A DNA stretch of 64,000 nt from Reinekea marinisedimentorum (GCF_004341165.1 NZ_SLZR01000001.1:248001-312000); one strand, 5' to 3'. Counted from the stretch's first letter, positions 22,758 to 32,410 are shown. A program made the numbers and translations. Notes: generated from the letters alone by a model not told the origin.

Positions 22758-25454
22758 TTAATTACCAACCGACAGGGTGATCAGCAGCCTCACCTCGGTA
22801 TCCTCAAAGGTATAGTAGGTGCTCAGTGCCGGGCTGGCCTGCAGCCAGCTGTTGCGCAGCAGGTTCAGGCTGGGTGCAATGGTGAAACCGATTGCGGATT
22901 CGCTTCGCTGTTCTGAAATTTGCGCGCGGGCGTTGAAGGAAAGCTCGGTATTGCGCCAGTAAGCCAGGTGAGTCAGATTCATGCCCAGGCCGCCAAGGTT
23001 GAGGCGATAGTCGGCGCTCAGCTGGGTGGTAAAGCCGGGCTCGTCCGGGGTGTCAAACAGCGTCGAGTCGACCAACAGTTCGTTGTCGCTTTCAAGGTAC
23101 TGCAGGTCGGCGGCCAGATCGATGGCGGCATAGCGCCCGGGCGCACGGAAGGTTAAAAAGCTGTTGCTCATGACGTCGTTATGGTTCTCCTCCAGATAGT
23201 GGGCAATGGAGAAGGATTGACTGAAGCCCAGCGGTGAGCTGATAGCCTGAATGGGGGTGTCTTTAGAGCGGGCATAGCTGAGCGAACCCAGCACCACACT
23301 TTCGCGTTCCTCACCATTGGTTTTGCTGCTGCCCAGACCGATAGAAGGCGTCCAGCTTTGGCTGGTGTTGCCAAAGCGCTGATTGAAGGTTTGGTACAGA
23401 CTGATTTGATCGAGCCGCTCTTTGTCATCGCCTTCATAGTCTTTGGCACTGGCCAGCACCAGATGCGGGCCGACGTCTGTGCGGTAGTCAGCGGCAACGG
23501 CGCCGATCCAGTCGCTCTGATCAAACTGGTAGCCGGCACGGGTGGTCAGGCTGAGCTTTTCCAGAACATCCTGTGAGAGCACGATGCCTTCTATACGGTC
23601 CCCCTCAAAACCGGCACTCCAGATGTACGGTCGAATCAGATTTTTGGACAGCTTGAATTTACTGACCGGGTAGCTGCCGGCGAGTGGCTCTGTGCTCGGG
23701 TATTGGCGCACCAGGGGCTCGGCATAGAAGCCGCGTTTAGCCTCTGGCGCTGTCGGCTGCCAGTCTGTGCTGGCGACGGCTGGGTCAGTAAATTCAATGG
23801 CTGCAAGTTGCTGCCCCTTAGCGGTGTAATCGGCAAATATCAGCTGAGCATTGTGTTTGTTCCAAACCGAGAAATAAGCCCCGTAGGGCCGGGTCGCTAT
23901 TTGAAAGCGCTGCCCGGTTGTGCGGGCGCTGGCATAGAGCTGATCGATGCCGCTGCGATCGGAGCTAAACAGCACCCAGTTTTCTGTCAGCAGTGGGCTG
24001 CGCAACAGTTCATCCTGCGTCGCCACTAACTGGCTCAGTGAGCCCAAAGCAGCGTCAACAAAGTAGATGCCATTGTTCTCGCTGCCACTGAGCACAAATA
24101 CCCAGCCGTCATCCGTTGGCTGAATATCGTAGGCCAGGCTGCGTACCGGCAGGCTGATGGATGCCTGCGGCTCGCCCTCGCTATTGAGCAATACCAGTTT
24201 ACTGCTGCGGTTTGTATTAAAGCGGTGTGCCAGCATCTGATGGTCACGCATGCCAACACCGGTGAATTTTTCGCCCTTGCTCAGTTGCTGCAGCCCGGTT
24301 TGTGCCTGCCAGCAGAACAGCTCTCCGCTTTCGTGATACAGCCGGGTAAGGTTGGGAATGATATCGACCCAGCAGAAGCGCTCACCATTGGCCGCTACCG
24401 CCCGGGTTTTAAAGCTGGAAATAAACTGCGAGCCAACGCTGGATGGAATATCGGCCAGCCGCTTGCGCTGCTGTTGGCTGACTTCAGTCAGGAAGTAGCC
24501 GTCTTGCACATCCACTTCGACGGCGTAGCTGGCATCGCCCTGTGAATAAATGGGGTACAGGCTGTTCCAGTGGTTTGCTGTGCTGGCTGCCAGCTCGCTA
24601 ACCTCTGTTAGGGCCAGCTCATCCTGTTCCGTTTGCCACTGGGTTTTAAGCTCCGCCATCATATCGCGGTAATGCTGTGACAGGTTTTTACCGGTTTGCT
24701 GTTTGATCACACCGTTAAGGTTGAAGCCATCGAAGCTGAGCAATTCATCAATAGCCGTATCGAAAATGTCGGCACCATAGGTTCTTTGCAGGTAGGCGGT
24801 CATGTAATAGCCGAACAGGTAAGGGCTGCGGTAGGGCACGGAATCGAAACCGGTGCCGAGCATGGCCTGTTCATAGCTTGGCAGTGGCTCGTTCAGCGTT
24901 GCCGTTCGAAACCATAAATCAAACGAGGCCATGCGCCCGCGCCCGCCTTCGGTCTGCGTGGTTTCACTGATAACGGCATCGCCTTCATAAAACCATTGCG
25001 GCAAAAACACCACGCCGATCACGGCACTGCCTGCCTGGCCGGTTAAAAAATGCAGGACCCGCGCGCTCGGTTTATCGAAGATTTGATTGAACTGAACCAT
25101 GTGCCGGCCTTCATGCACCGCCAGGGTTTCGAACCACTCCACGCCGTTGTCTTTAGGTTTGTTGTACCAGTGGGAATCGTTGGGCGCGAGGTTTACATAG
25201 CCATTGGACACATGAGAAGCGCTGTGCAGCACCACGGCGATTCTTTTGAAGCCGCCGTTCAGCGGCATATCGGCCAGGTGATTTGTCAGGTAGTGGTTTA
25301 AATGGTCGGCCACCCGCTCCGCTTCTGGCTGGATCTCCGCCGGAAAGATCACCCGAAACATTGGCTGGTCGATCACCTGCCAGCCCTGTGCGTGGCACAC
25401 CGTCAGCAGGCTGGTTAAGCAGATAAGCAGTAAACGGGTAACAGTTTGCATCAT
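22758..25454 (-). CDS. surface gluzincin metallopeptidase, propeller and barrel
   Basis: An 898-residue exported protein with signal peptide MMQTVTRLLLICLTSLLTVC HA. The N-terminal domain has the zinc motif HEGRH (H114, E115, H118) and a downstream LPQWFYEGDA (E157), the layout of the peptidase-MA/gluzincin group in which the WFxEG Glu is the third ligand. Residues ~290-600 contain repeated strand patterns resembling a TolB/WD40-like beta-propeller (GWVFVLSGSENNGIYFVD, WVLFSSDRSGIDQLY). The last ~270 residues look like an outer-membrane beta-barrel with alternating aromatic and polar residues. The sum suggests a cell-surface peptidase with a large ectodomain. I do not know a named family with this arrangement. 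Confidence 0.65.
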   Translation of the reverse strand: MMQTVTRLLLICLTSLLTVCHAQGWQVIDQPMFRVIFPAEIQPEAERVADHLNHYLTNHLADMPLNGGFKRIAVVLHSASHVSNGYVNLAPNDSHWYNKPKDNGVEWFETLAVHEGRHMVQFNQIFDKPSARVLHFLTGQAGSAVIGVVFLPQWFYEGDAVISETTQTEGGRGRMASFDLWFRTATLNEPLPSYEQAMLGTGFDSVPYRSPYLFGYYMTAYLQRTYGADIFDTAIDELLSFDGFNLNGVIKQQTGKNLSQHYRDMMAELKTQWQTEQDELALTEVSELAASTANHWNSLYPIYSQGDASYAVEVDVQDGYFLTEVSQQQRKRLADIPSSVGSQFISSFKTRAVAANGERFCWVDIIPNLTRLYHESGELFCWQAQTGLQQLSKGEKFTGVGMRDHQMLAHRFNTNRSSKLVLLNSEGEPQASISLPVRSLAYDIQPTDDGWVFVLSGSENNGIYFVDAALGSLSQLVATQDELLRSPLLTENWVLFSSDRSGIDQLYASARTTGQRFQIATRPYGAYFSVWNKHNAQLIFADYTAKGQQLAAIEFTDPAVASTDWQPTAPEAKRGFYAEPLVRQYPSTEPLAGSYPVSKFKLSKNLIRPYIWSAGFEGDRIEGIVLSQDVLEKLSLTTRAGYQFDQSDWIGAVAADYRTDVGPHLVLASAKDYEGDDKERLDQISLYQTFNQRFGNTSQSWTPSIGLGSSKTNGEERESVVLGSLSYARSKDTPIQAISSPLGFSQSFSIAHYLEENHNDVMSNSFLTFRAPGRYAAIDLAADLQYLESDNELLVDSTLFDTPDEPGFTTQLSADYRLNLGGLGMNLTHLAYWRNTELSFNARAQISEQRSESAIGFTIAPSLNLLRNSWLQASPALSTYYTFEDTEVRLLITLSVGN

Positions 25455-25653
25455 GCCGCGGCTGACCTTTGCACTTGATAAGGTGAGCGATAGTAACAGG
25501 CAGCTGCAATAAATGCCGACACCGTGCTATAAAAACCGCCAGACTGGTTCACACAGTAGCGCCATTCGCGCCAATATCATCGGTTGGCTATACTGCACAG
25601 GTTTTTCACAAACCGCTCCGACTACTGAACCTCTGCATTTTTAAGGACGCTGA

Positions 25654-27096
25654 ATGCTGATCGTACCCACGGAAAAGCAACTCGACTGGAAGCATGCCCC
25701 CGTTGTTCTGCTGATTATAGTTCTCACCAACATCGCCGTTTTTATCTTTTATCAATCTCAGGATTTCGGCAAGGTCACCGCCGCCGTTAACCCCTTCATC
25801 AATGAAGGCCTGATGGAGCAGGAATGGCCGCTTTTCGAAGATTACCTGAAGCGCGAGAAGCAGTACGATGAGCTGCGCGATTTAAAACGCCTCTATGAAC
25901 AGGAATATTACTGGCCGGTGGCACAGTACATGTTTTCCGATACCGGCTATTACAAACACGCCTTGCGCGCTGCGCGTACGGAAATGACCCGCAGCGATTA
26001 CGACAGCTGGAAAACCCGCCGTACCGCGCTGCAGGATACCTTCAACTCGCGTAGCGCCTACGCCTATGGTTTGCGATCTACGGAGGTCTCGCCGGTAACG
26101 CTGATCACGCACCAGTTTCTGCACGGTGGCGTCATGCATATCTTCGGTAACCTGCTGTTTCTGGTGATTTTCGGTTTCGCCGTAGAGGCCGCACTTGGCC
26201 ACTTCCGCTTCCTGTGTTTTTACCTGATCGGAGGCGTGGTCGCCGGGTTGGCTCAGGTGGTGACTACGCTGGGCAGCGATGTGCCGCTGGTGGGGGCATC
26301 CGGTGCCATCTCCGGAGTTATGGCCATGTACCTGGCGGTGTTCCGGCTTAAAAAGATCGAGTTTTTCTATTGGATCTTTTTCTTCGTCGGTTACTTCCGC
26401 GCACCGGCGCTGTTGATTCTGCCGTTTTACATCGGCAAAGAAATTTACTCTTACTACACAGCGGTCGATTCCAACGTCGCCTTTATGGCGCACGCCGGTG
26501 GCTTTGTCGCCGGTGGCATTCTGGTGGGATTAACATTGCTGTACGACAAAAATGTTCTGAACAACGCATACATCGAGGAAGACCAGAAGGTCAGCCCGCG
26601 GGAAAAAGCGCTGGCAGAAATTTACCGGGCGATAGAGTCGCTGCGTTTCGATTTCGCGCTTAAGCAGCTGAACAGCCTGATCGACCAGCAGGGACTCGAC
26701 TTTGAGCTGGCCCATATCCGCTTCAACCTGCAGAAGATCCGTAAACGCAATGGCTTCAAGCAAAGCTTTCACGAGTTGATGACCCTGGCCGGGCTGACGC
26801 CGGACGAAATCGAGCTGCAGAAAAAAGTCTGGCTGGAAACCAAAGAAGCCCCTGCCCTGCTCAGTAAAGATGATCAGCTGGAATTGGCCTTTCGCTTCAC
26901 CGGCCTGAATGACTTGAGCGCGGCCGAGCAGATCTTTGATGGCCTCTATAGCGTTAAGTTTAAACCGGCCGAATTGAAATTGCTGGCGGCCAAACTGGCC
27001 ACCCGCTTTGCCGATAAGAAAGACAACGCACGCAACCTGAAGTTTCAGGAAATCGGTCAGCAGCTTGCCAATGGAGGTCAGCATGGAGTCCTGTAA
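25654..27096 (+). CDS. rhomboid intramembrane serine protease with long C-tail
   Basis: A 480-residue membrane protein. After a first TM segment (VVLLIIVLTNIAVFIFY) comes an unusual ~110-residue polar insertion, then the rhomboid core: THQFLHGGVMHIFGNLLFL, the catalytic serine in VGASGAISGVM (near residue 216) and the catalytic histidine in FMAHAGGFVAGG (near 281). The remaining ~170 residues are cytoplasmic and helical. Rhomboids cut TM segments of substrate proteins inside the inner membrane. Its stop overlaps the start of the next gene by 14 bp, implying coupled translation. AAGGA precedes the ATG. Confidence 0.88.
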   Translation: MLIVPTEKQLDWKHAPVVLLIIVLTNIAVFIFYQSQDFGKVTAAVNPFINEGLMEQEWPLFEDYLKREKQYDELRDLKRLYEQEYYWPVAQYMFSDTGYYKHALRAARTEMTRSDYDSWKTRRTALQDTFNSRSAYAYGLRSTEVSPVTLITHQFLHGGVMHIFGNLLFLVIFGFAVEAALGHFRFLCFYLIGGVVAGLAQVVTTLGSDVPLVGASGAISGVMAMYLAVFRLKKIEFFYWIFFFVGYFRAPALLILPFYIGKEIYSYYTAVDSNVAFMAHAGGFVAGGILVGLTLLYDKNVLNNAYIEEDQKVSPREKALAEIYRAIESLRFDFALKQLNSLIDQQGLDFELAHIRFNLQKIRKRNGFKQSFHELMTLAGLTPDEIELQKKVWLETKEAPALLSKDDQLELAFRFTGLNDLSAAEQIFDGLYSVKFKPAELKLLAAKLATRFADKKDNARNLKFQEIGQQLANGGQHGVL

Positions 27097-28606
27097 GTTT
27101 CACCCGGTGACCGCTTCGAACTTCAACTGCCCGAGCTGCCATATCAACTTCTGCAACAGCTGTGTGGATCAATCCCTTCCGGTCGAACCGAAGTGCTTCC
27201 TGTGTGGCGGTGATGTGGTTCACCATGTGACGGCAGATAATATCGAGCCCTTCTGGCGACGCCTGGAGCGAGCCTTCCGCTACCCGCTTAACAGCAATGC
27301 GCTGGGCATTATCGTCGGCCTTTCCGTCGCCTCAACGGTGTTGTCGTCACTGCCATTTGCCGGCCTGATTATTCTAATTCTGAATCTGATTGTTGCCGGT
27401 GCCACGGTGAATTATGCCTTCATGTGCCTGAAATCAACGGCTGAAGGCAATATGGAAGCACCACCCATAGCCGAGGCCTTTTCCGGCACGCTTCAGATAC
27501 TGTTCCGCCTGTTGGGTATGATTCTGTTGATCGGGCTGGGTATTTACGCCATCGGCTCCACGCTGGGGCCTGGCCTGGCGATGGTTGCCAGTGTTGTTGT
27601 TATGATCGGCCTGCCTGCCATTCTGATGTGCTTTGGCTACACCGACAGCATTCTGGAGTCGCTCAACCCCTTTACCTTTGTCCGGCTGATAACCACCGTC
27701 GGTCTGCCTTATGCGGTGCTGGTGATTTTCCTGATGATTATGATCACCTCTATGGGCGTACTGCAGCAGTTGATCGGTACTAATCTGGCCGCGCTTTCTA
27801 CCCTCATTCAAATAGGTATCGGCAACTACTACAGCGTGGTTATGTTTCATCTGATGGGCTACATGCTGTATCAGTATCAGGACAAACTCGGCGTCGCCTC
27901 TTCCGCCGATGAATTGTTTGAAGATGAAGCTGCCGAGCCTGCTGACGTTGCGTTGCAGCATGCCAACGTGCGCTTAAAATTGGGTGAATACGATCGCGTT
28001 GACGACATTCTGAAGAACGCACTGGACGTCACACCCGGCAACAAACGGTTATGGCAGCGCTACTTTGATTTTCTGGTGCGCACCGGCCGCCGGGCGTCAT
28101 TGAAACCGTTTGCCGATAAATACCTGCGACACCTGATTGAAACCGCGCAAAACCCACTGCTGAGCGCTGACTACAAACGCATTATCAAACTGCTGCCAAC
28201 CTATCAGCCCAGCGACCCTCATGTTCGCTACTTTGTCGCCAGTGCAGTGCGCAGTGCCGGCGACTCGATGGCGGCTGTGCGCCTGCTGAATGGTATGCAT
28301 AAAAGCTACCCGGAATATGAAAATCTGGTAACCGCTTATTACCTGATGAAAGAAGCGCTGAATGATCTTCCTGATATGGAGGCGCAGGTCGGCAAGTGCG
28401 AAAAGCTGATTGCATTGCTGAAGCAAAACCGTCCGGGTTCTGATGAGCCAGCACCGGAGCAGCAGACCAAAGCCGTATTCAATCTGCCGGATGAAGCGGT
28501 AAAGACAGAAGCAGAAAAGGCCAACGCAGCTAAGCAGGAAGCTCCAGCAGCGCCGAAGCAAGAAGAACCGGAAGAGGTCAGATCGCCGATTGATTTTAAG
28601 CTTTAG
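27083..28606 (+). CDS. B-box-like zinc finger, membrane and TPR-like protein
   Basis: A 507-residue protein of unknown function. Residues 1-45 hold a Cys/His cluster (CKFHP, CPSCHINFCNSC, CFLCGG) like a B-box or zinc-ribbon. Residues ~75-270 contain five or six hydrophobic segments. After ~275 come helical repeats of TPR-like character (ALQHANVRLKLGEYDRVDDI, ALDVTPGNKRLWQRYFDFL), and the tail is rich in Ala, Glu, Pro and Lys. The ATG at 27083 is chosen because GGAGG sits at 27073-27077. The frame overlaps the rhomboid gene, so the two proteins are likely to act together; the substrate-adaptor idea is inference. Confidence 0.75.
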   Translation: MESCKFHPVTASNFNCPSCHINFCNSCVDQSLPVEPKCFLCGGDVVHHVTADNIEPFWRRLERAFRYPLNSNALGIIVGLSVASTVLSSLPFAGLIILILNLIVAGATVNYAFMCLKSTAEGNMEAPPIAEAFSGTLQILFRLLGMILLIGLGIYAIGSTLGPGLAMVASVVVMIGLPAILMCFGYTDSILESLNPFTFVRLITTVGLPYAVLVIFLMIMITSMGVLQQLIGTNLAALSTLIQIGIGNYYSVVMFHLMGYMLYQYQDKLGVASSADELFEDEAAEPADVALQHANVRLKLGEYDRVDDILKNALDVTPGNKRLWQRYFDFLVRTGRRASLKPFADKYLRHLIETAQNPLLSADYKRIIKLLPTYQPSDPHVRYFVASAVRSAGDSMAAVRLLNGMHKSYPEYENLVTAYYLMKEALNDLPDMEAQVGKCEKLIALLKQNRPGSDEPAPEQQTKAVFNLPDEAVKTEAEKANAAKQEAPAAPKQEEPEEVRSPIDFKL

Positions 28607-28631
28607 CGCGGCCCGTTGTTGAATTACGAGT

Positions 28632-28667
28632 GCCAGTAAAAATGTCCACAACCTTATTTTTACTGGC
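28632..28667 (+). terminator. hairpin after the rhomboid operon
   Basis: GCCAGTAAAAAT and ATTTTTACTGGC are perfect 12-bp reverse complements separated by 12 bases. There is no T-run directly after, but the A:T-rich inner stem provides a stretch of T within the downstream arm. Confidence 0.45.
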
Positions 28668-28836
28668 CTCAAAGTCTTCAAAAAAACTACCTATTGAATC
28701 TATTGAATTTTGCACTCAGCGCACTGCTTTTTAGATAGAGGCTGAACTCGATTCCACTCTTAACCCTTTCTTGTTTTACCTTTAATCGTTGCATTGTCTG
28801 CTTTTAAGTAATTTTAATATTGCGAATACAGCGGGC

Positions 28837-28862
28837 AAAAAAAACCGGGAAAGTTCCCGGTA
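28837..28862 (-). terminator. terminator of the GH1/ABC operon
   Basis: Minus-strand hairpin CCGGGAAC/TTTCCCGG type (28845-28860) followed on that strand by eight T (A-run 28837-28844). Confidence 0.85.
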
Positions 28863-28936
28863 AAGTCGAAGCAGCCTCAAAAGACCCTTGATAGCTTCTT
28901 TACGTCTTACGCCGAAATGCGGACCACTCACATCTC

Positions 28937-28964
28937 ACGTCTTACATCTTACGTCTTACATCTA
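28937..28964. repeat. short direct repeat at the GH1 stop codon
   Basis: ACGTCTTACATCTT is followed at once by ACGTCTTACATCTA, with further partial copies (ACGTCTTACG) near 28902. The second copy overlaps the stop codon of the GH1 gene. Confidence 0.5.
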
Positions 28965-30296
28965 GCGCCCCATCAAAAACCTCTGCCACTCCAGCCCTGA
29001 TTGTTTAATCGTACGCTCAAGGGTTTCATAATTAACATGCACAATGCCAAAGCGCTGGGCATAGCCGAATGCCCATTCGAAGTTGTCCATCAGGCTCCAG
29101 GCGAAGTAGCCTTTGACATTGACGCCGGCTTCTATGGCGTTGTTCAGTGCAACCAGGTGGTCGGCATAATAGTTGGTACGCATGCTGTCATTCACCAACC
29201 CGTTTTCACAGGGTGTGTTATCGGCCGCGCCATTTTCGGTAATGAAAATAGCAGGCATGTTTGCATAGCGCTTGCTGTAGGTGACCAGTAAATCGGTAAA
29301 GGCTTTTGGATAAATCTCCCAGCCGATGTCGGTTTTTGGTGCATCCTGAGGTACGTTTTCATAGTCCTTGCTGGTGCTTTCACGGACGACCGAGCGCGAA
29401 TAATAATTAACGCCAATGAAATCTATCGGTGCATTAATGATGCTTAAATCTTCCGGCATCATGGTCGGTTTCCAGTCGGGATGTTTGTCGAACACCAGCT
29501 CTGGGTAACGGCCATTGAGCAGCGGTTCCAGGAATAGATGGTTGTTCTCTTCATCGCAGAATTGCGCCGCTCTTAAATCGCCGATGGCATCGGTATTGGC
29601 ATAAGCAAAAATAAAATTCAGCACAATGCCATGTTGCGCGCCGGGTGCATTTTTTCGCATAGCGGGCAGAGCCAAACCATGCGCCAGCATCAGGTGGTGC
29701 GCTGCCTGAAAAGTCAGCCGGTCATCTTTGTAGCCGGGCGCATGTTCACCAAAGCGATGGCCCATAAAGGCGGAACACCAGGGCTCATTGAACGTGGCAT
29801 AAGATACAACCTTGTCGCCGAAGCGTGCAGTCACTTTATTTGCGTAGCTGGCAAAGGCGTAGGCGGTTTCGCGGTTGACCCAACCGCCTTTATCCTGCAG
29901 GTATTGCGGTAAATCCCAGTGATAAAGTGTGGCGTAAGGTTTAATGCCGCGCTCGATCAGGCCATCGATCAGGCGCTGATAAAATTCAAAACCGGCCTCG
30001 TTCCACTGGCCGGATTTTGGCTCAATGCGGGGCCAGGCAATGGAAAAACGGTAGGCATCGAAGCCGAGTTCTTTAATCAGGTCGAGGTCTTGTTCCAGCC
30101 GGTTATAGTGATCGCAGGCGACGGTACCATCATCGCCATTGAGCACTTTTCCGGGTGTTGCGCAGAAACGATCCCAAATACTTTCACAGCGGCCATCGGC
30201 GGTATTTGCGCCTTCTATCTGAAAGGCTGCGGTCGCCACACCAAAGGTAAACTCCGGTGATAACATCTTGCTGTTTTCGGGTAATTCAAACTTCAC
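28962..30296 (-). CDS. GH1 beta-glucosidase
   Basis: A 444-residue cytoplasmic TIM-barrel glycosidase of family GH1. FTFGVATAAFQIEGA opens the barrel; the acid/base Glu lies in ATFNEPWC and the nucleophile Glu in IFITENGAAD. It would hydrolyse cellobiose and short cello-oligosaccharides, retaining configuration. The GTG start has AAAGG eight bases upstream. It is the last gene of the minus-strand cello-oligosaccharide locus, beyond a REP doublet that may lower its expression. Confidence 0.93.
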   Translation of the reverse strand: MKFELPENSKMLSPEFTFGVATAAFQIEGANTADGRCESIWDRFCATPGKVLNGDDGTVACDHYNRLEQDLDLIKELGFDAYRFSIAWPRIEPKSGQWNEAGFEFYQRLIDGLIERGIKPYATLYHWDLPQYLQDKGGWVNRETAYAFASYANKVTARFGDKVVSYATFNEPWCSAFMGHRFGEHAPGYKDDRLTFQAAHHLMLAHGLALPAMRKNAPGAQHGIVLNFIFAYANTDAIGDLRAAQFCDEENNHLFLEPLLNGRYPELVFDKHPDWKPTMMPEDLSIINAPIDFIGVNYYSRSVVRESTSKDYENVPQDAPKTDIGWEIYPKAFTDLLVTYSKRYANMPAIFITENGAADNTPCENGLVNDSMRTNYYADHLVALNNAIEAGVNVKGYFAWSLMDNFEWAFGYAQRFGIVHVNYETLERTIKQSGLEWQRFLMGR

Positions 30297-30344
30297 GACA
30301 ACTACCTTTTTACTTTTTTGTTTAATAAGAAATTAGCCAGCTCC

Positions 30345-30424
30345 TTCGTCATACCCGCGCAGGCGGGTATCCATCGTTATCAGCCAACTTAGTAATGGAT
30401 TCCCGCCTACGCGGGAATGACAGG
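30345..30424. repeat. REP-like doublet of the TCCCGCG-GCGGGAA type
   Basis: Two hairpins in opposite orientation: ATACCCGCGCAGGCGGGTAT (30351-30370) and ATTCCCGCCTACGCGGGAAT (30399-30418), flanked by GTCAT/ATGAC and by CCAT/ATGG. Layout is that of a BIME made of two inverted REP units. It sits between the permease gene and the GH1 gene. Confidence 0.8.
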
Positions 30425-30494
30425 GAGCCTAATTGATGACTGCAATATTTCTTTGTAAAAAGCGCGTGTAAAAAGCACCTCTTACGCCCAGCGT

Positions 30495-31349
30495 TTACTT
30501 AACAGCACCACTGGTCAAACCAGAAATCATCTGTTTGCTGGCGGTCATATAGATCGCAATCAGCGGCAGAATTGAAATGGTGGTTCCCAGCATCACAGCA
30601 CCCCAAGGCGTATTTGGAACACCCTGTACGCCTCGCAGCATTTGCGTGATCACCATTTTTTCCGGGCTGTTTAACACCACCAGCGGGTTAAGGAAGTTAT
30701 TCCACAGGAAGACAAACTGTACGATCGCCAGCGTGGCCAAACCCGGGCGAAGCAAGGGCAGTACAATTTGCCAGTAGGTGCGCCATTCGCTGGCACCGTC
30801 CAGTTTTGATGCTTCCAGAATATCTTTAGGCACAGAGGCGACAACGTACTGGCGAATTAAAAAGATGCCGAACGGGTTGATGGTGAACGGTAACCAAACC
30901 GCCAGGTGCGTATTCGCCAAGCCCAAGGTGGAGATCACCATGTAATAGGGAATCAGTGTCAGGATGGGCGGAATCATCATGGAGCCAACCATCACACCGA
31001 AAATGGCATTGCGGCCTTTGAATTTATACGTTGCTAAAGCATAGCCCGCCATGGAGCAGAAGATGAGCGAAAAGGACGTACCGATAACGGAAATCGATAA
31101 GCTGTTCAGCATGCCGGTCCAGAAATCCATCAGCTCCAGCAGATTGGAGTAGTTCTGCGCAATCTTATCGCCAAGTGCAAAGCTGATGCCGCGCGCAAAC
31201 ATAGTGCTTCGGTCGTGAGTTGCAAGAATCGCCGACCAGACAAACGGAAATATTGTAATAAACGCAAACAGACCCAGGAAAATATAAACAACGAGTTTTC
31301 CGGCTTTGTGATAGAGATTTACGATAAATGTGGCTTGTGATTGTGTCAT
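30495..31349 (-). CDS. sugar ABC transporter permease, MalG-like
   Basis: A 284-residue permease with six TM segments. The EAA loop that docks to the ATPase reads DILEASKLDGASEWRTYWQI near residue 185. It belongs to the CUT1 (MalG) type that imports oligosaccharides. The start is MTQSQATF at 31349, one base past the stop of the other permease gene, with GGGAGGCG as ribosome-binding site; the longer open frame is rejected. Its partner ATPase is not in the locus. Confidence 0.9.
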   Translation of the reverse strand: MTQSQATFIVNLYHKAGKLVVYIFLGLFAFITIFPFVWSAILATHDRSTMFARGISFALGDKIAQNYSNLLELMDFWTGMLNSLSISVIGTSFSLIFCSMAGYALATYKFKGRNAIFGVMVGSMMIPPILTLIPYYMVISTLGLANTHLAVWLPFTINPFGIFLIRQYVVASVPKDILEASKLDGASEWRTYWQIVLPLLRPGLATLAIVQFVFLWNNFLNPLVVLNSPEKMVITQMLRGVQGVPNTPWGAVMLGTTISILPLIAIYMTASKQMISGLTSGAVK

Positions 31350-31350
31350 T

Positions 31351-32349
31351 TTATTCGCCTCCCAAACCTTTACGACCGAACAGATAGAAATAGATGGCGG
31401 TGAAAATGCCAATCACGACAAACAGTATCCAGGAGATGGCGGCGGCGCTGCCCATGTCGAGCCACTGCCAGGCAACCTGATACAGATAGTTGGAAATTGT
31501 TTTGCCGTTGGTTTGCGCAAACTGGCCACCCACGGTGAGTACAAAGGGTTCATCGAACAGGTTCATGTTGCCGATGATGGTCAGCGTAACGCCGAAGAAG
31601 ATGAACGGCTGCAGCAGCGGAAGAGAAACATGACGGAAGCGCTGCCAGTTATTGGCGCCATCAATCTTCGCGGCTTCGTATAAATCCTGAGAGATAGTTG
31701 CCAGCCCCGCGGTATAGATAACCGTATTGAAGCCGACGTATTTCCACCACACCACAAATGATACTGAGTAGCGGATCAGGCTGTTTTCCTGAACCCAGCC
31801 CAAGGGCAGAGACTCTTTAATGCCGGAGAGTATCCAGGCGGTTAGCGGGGCTTCGGAAAGGTAAAGCAGAACCGCATTGAAGATGCCGGAATCTTTCGAG
31901 TACATCACATAGAAGATCATTGAAACGGCAACGGTGGATGTGATGTAAGGTAAAAAATAAGCCGTGGTCAGCCAATGGCGTGCTCTGGAGCCGAGCATCA
32001 CCAAAAAGTAAGCCAGCGGCAGTGCAAACAGGTGCTGAGGTACACCGGAAAGAATTGCCATGACCAGTGTGTTCCACATGGTTTGCCACAGGGTTGGATC
32101 GGTTAAGCCGAGCACATAGTTTTCTAAACCGACAAACTCCATCGAACCCAGACCTTCAACCGGGTTCCAGAGGTGAAATGAAAGGTAAATCATGAAGAAC
32201 ACAGGAAAAATACCGAACACTCCATAGATAATGAAGTAAGGCATAAGGAAGCCGTAGGGCGTGAATTTCTCTTTAAAGTGATTACGCTGTTCAGCCTTTT
32301 GGGCTGGAGCGCTCACTGGAGCTTGGGAGATTACAGTTTCACTGTTCAT
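31351..32349 (-). CDS. sugar ABC transporter permease, MalF-like
   Basis: A 332-residue inner-membrane permease with six or seven TM segments (YGFLMPYFIIYGVFGIFPVF near residue 32). The EAA loop is DLYEAAKIDGANNWQRFRHV near residue 222. CUT1 type, partner of the downstream MalG-like protein. A 156-bp gap with two hairpins separates it from the binding-protein gene. Confidence 0.9.
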   Translation of the reverse strand: MNSETVISQAPVSAPAQKAEQRNHFKEKFTPYGFLMPYFIIYGVFGIFPVFFMIYLSFHLWNPVEGLGSMEFVGLENYVLGLTDPTLWQTMWNTLVMAILSGVPQHLFALPLAYFLVMLGSRARHWLTTAYFLPYITSTVAVSMIFYVMYSKDSGIFNAVLLYLSEAPLTAWILSGIKESLPLGWVQENSLIRYSVSFVVWWKYVGFNTVIYTAGLATISQDLYEAAKIDGANNWQRFRHVSLPLLQPFIFFGVTLTIIGNMNLFDEPFVLTVGGQFAQTNGKTISNYLYQVAWQWLDMGSAAAISWILFVVIGIFTAIYFYLFGRKGLGGE

Positions 32350-32410
32350 AACAGTTCTCTTTCACATCAATTTTAAGAGTTTGAAAAGTTTTTGGGTGTA
32401 GCTGTCTTAT

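Larger units (their letters stand above)
28607..28961. other. gap between convergent rhomboid operon and GH1 gene
   Basis: A 355-bp gap. It contains a 12-bp perfect inverted repeat (28632-28667), a minus-strand terminator (28837-28862) and a short direct repeat (14-mer at 28937-28950 and 28951-28964). No convincing coding frame. Confidence 0.6.
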
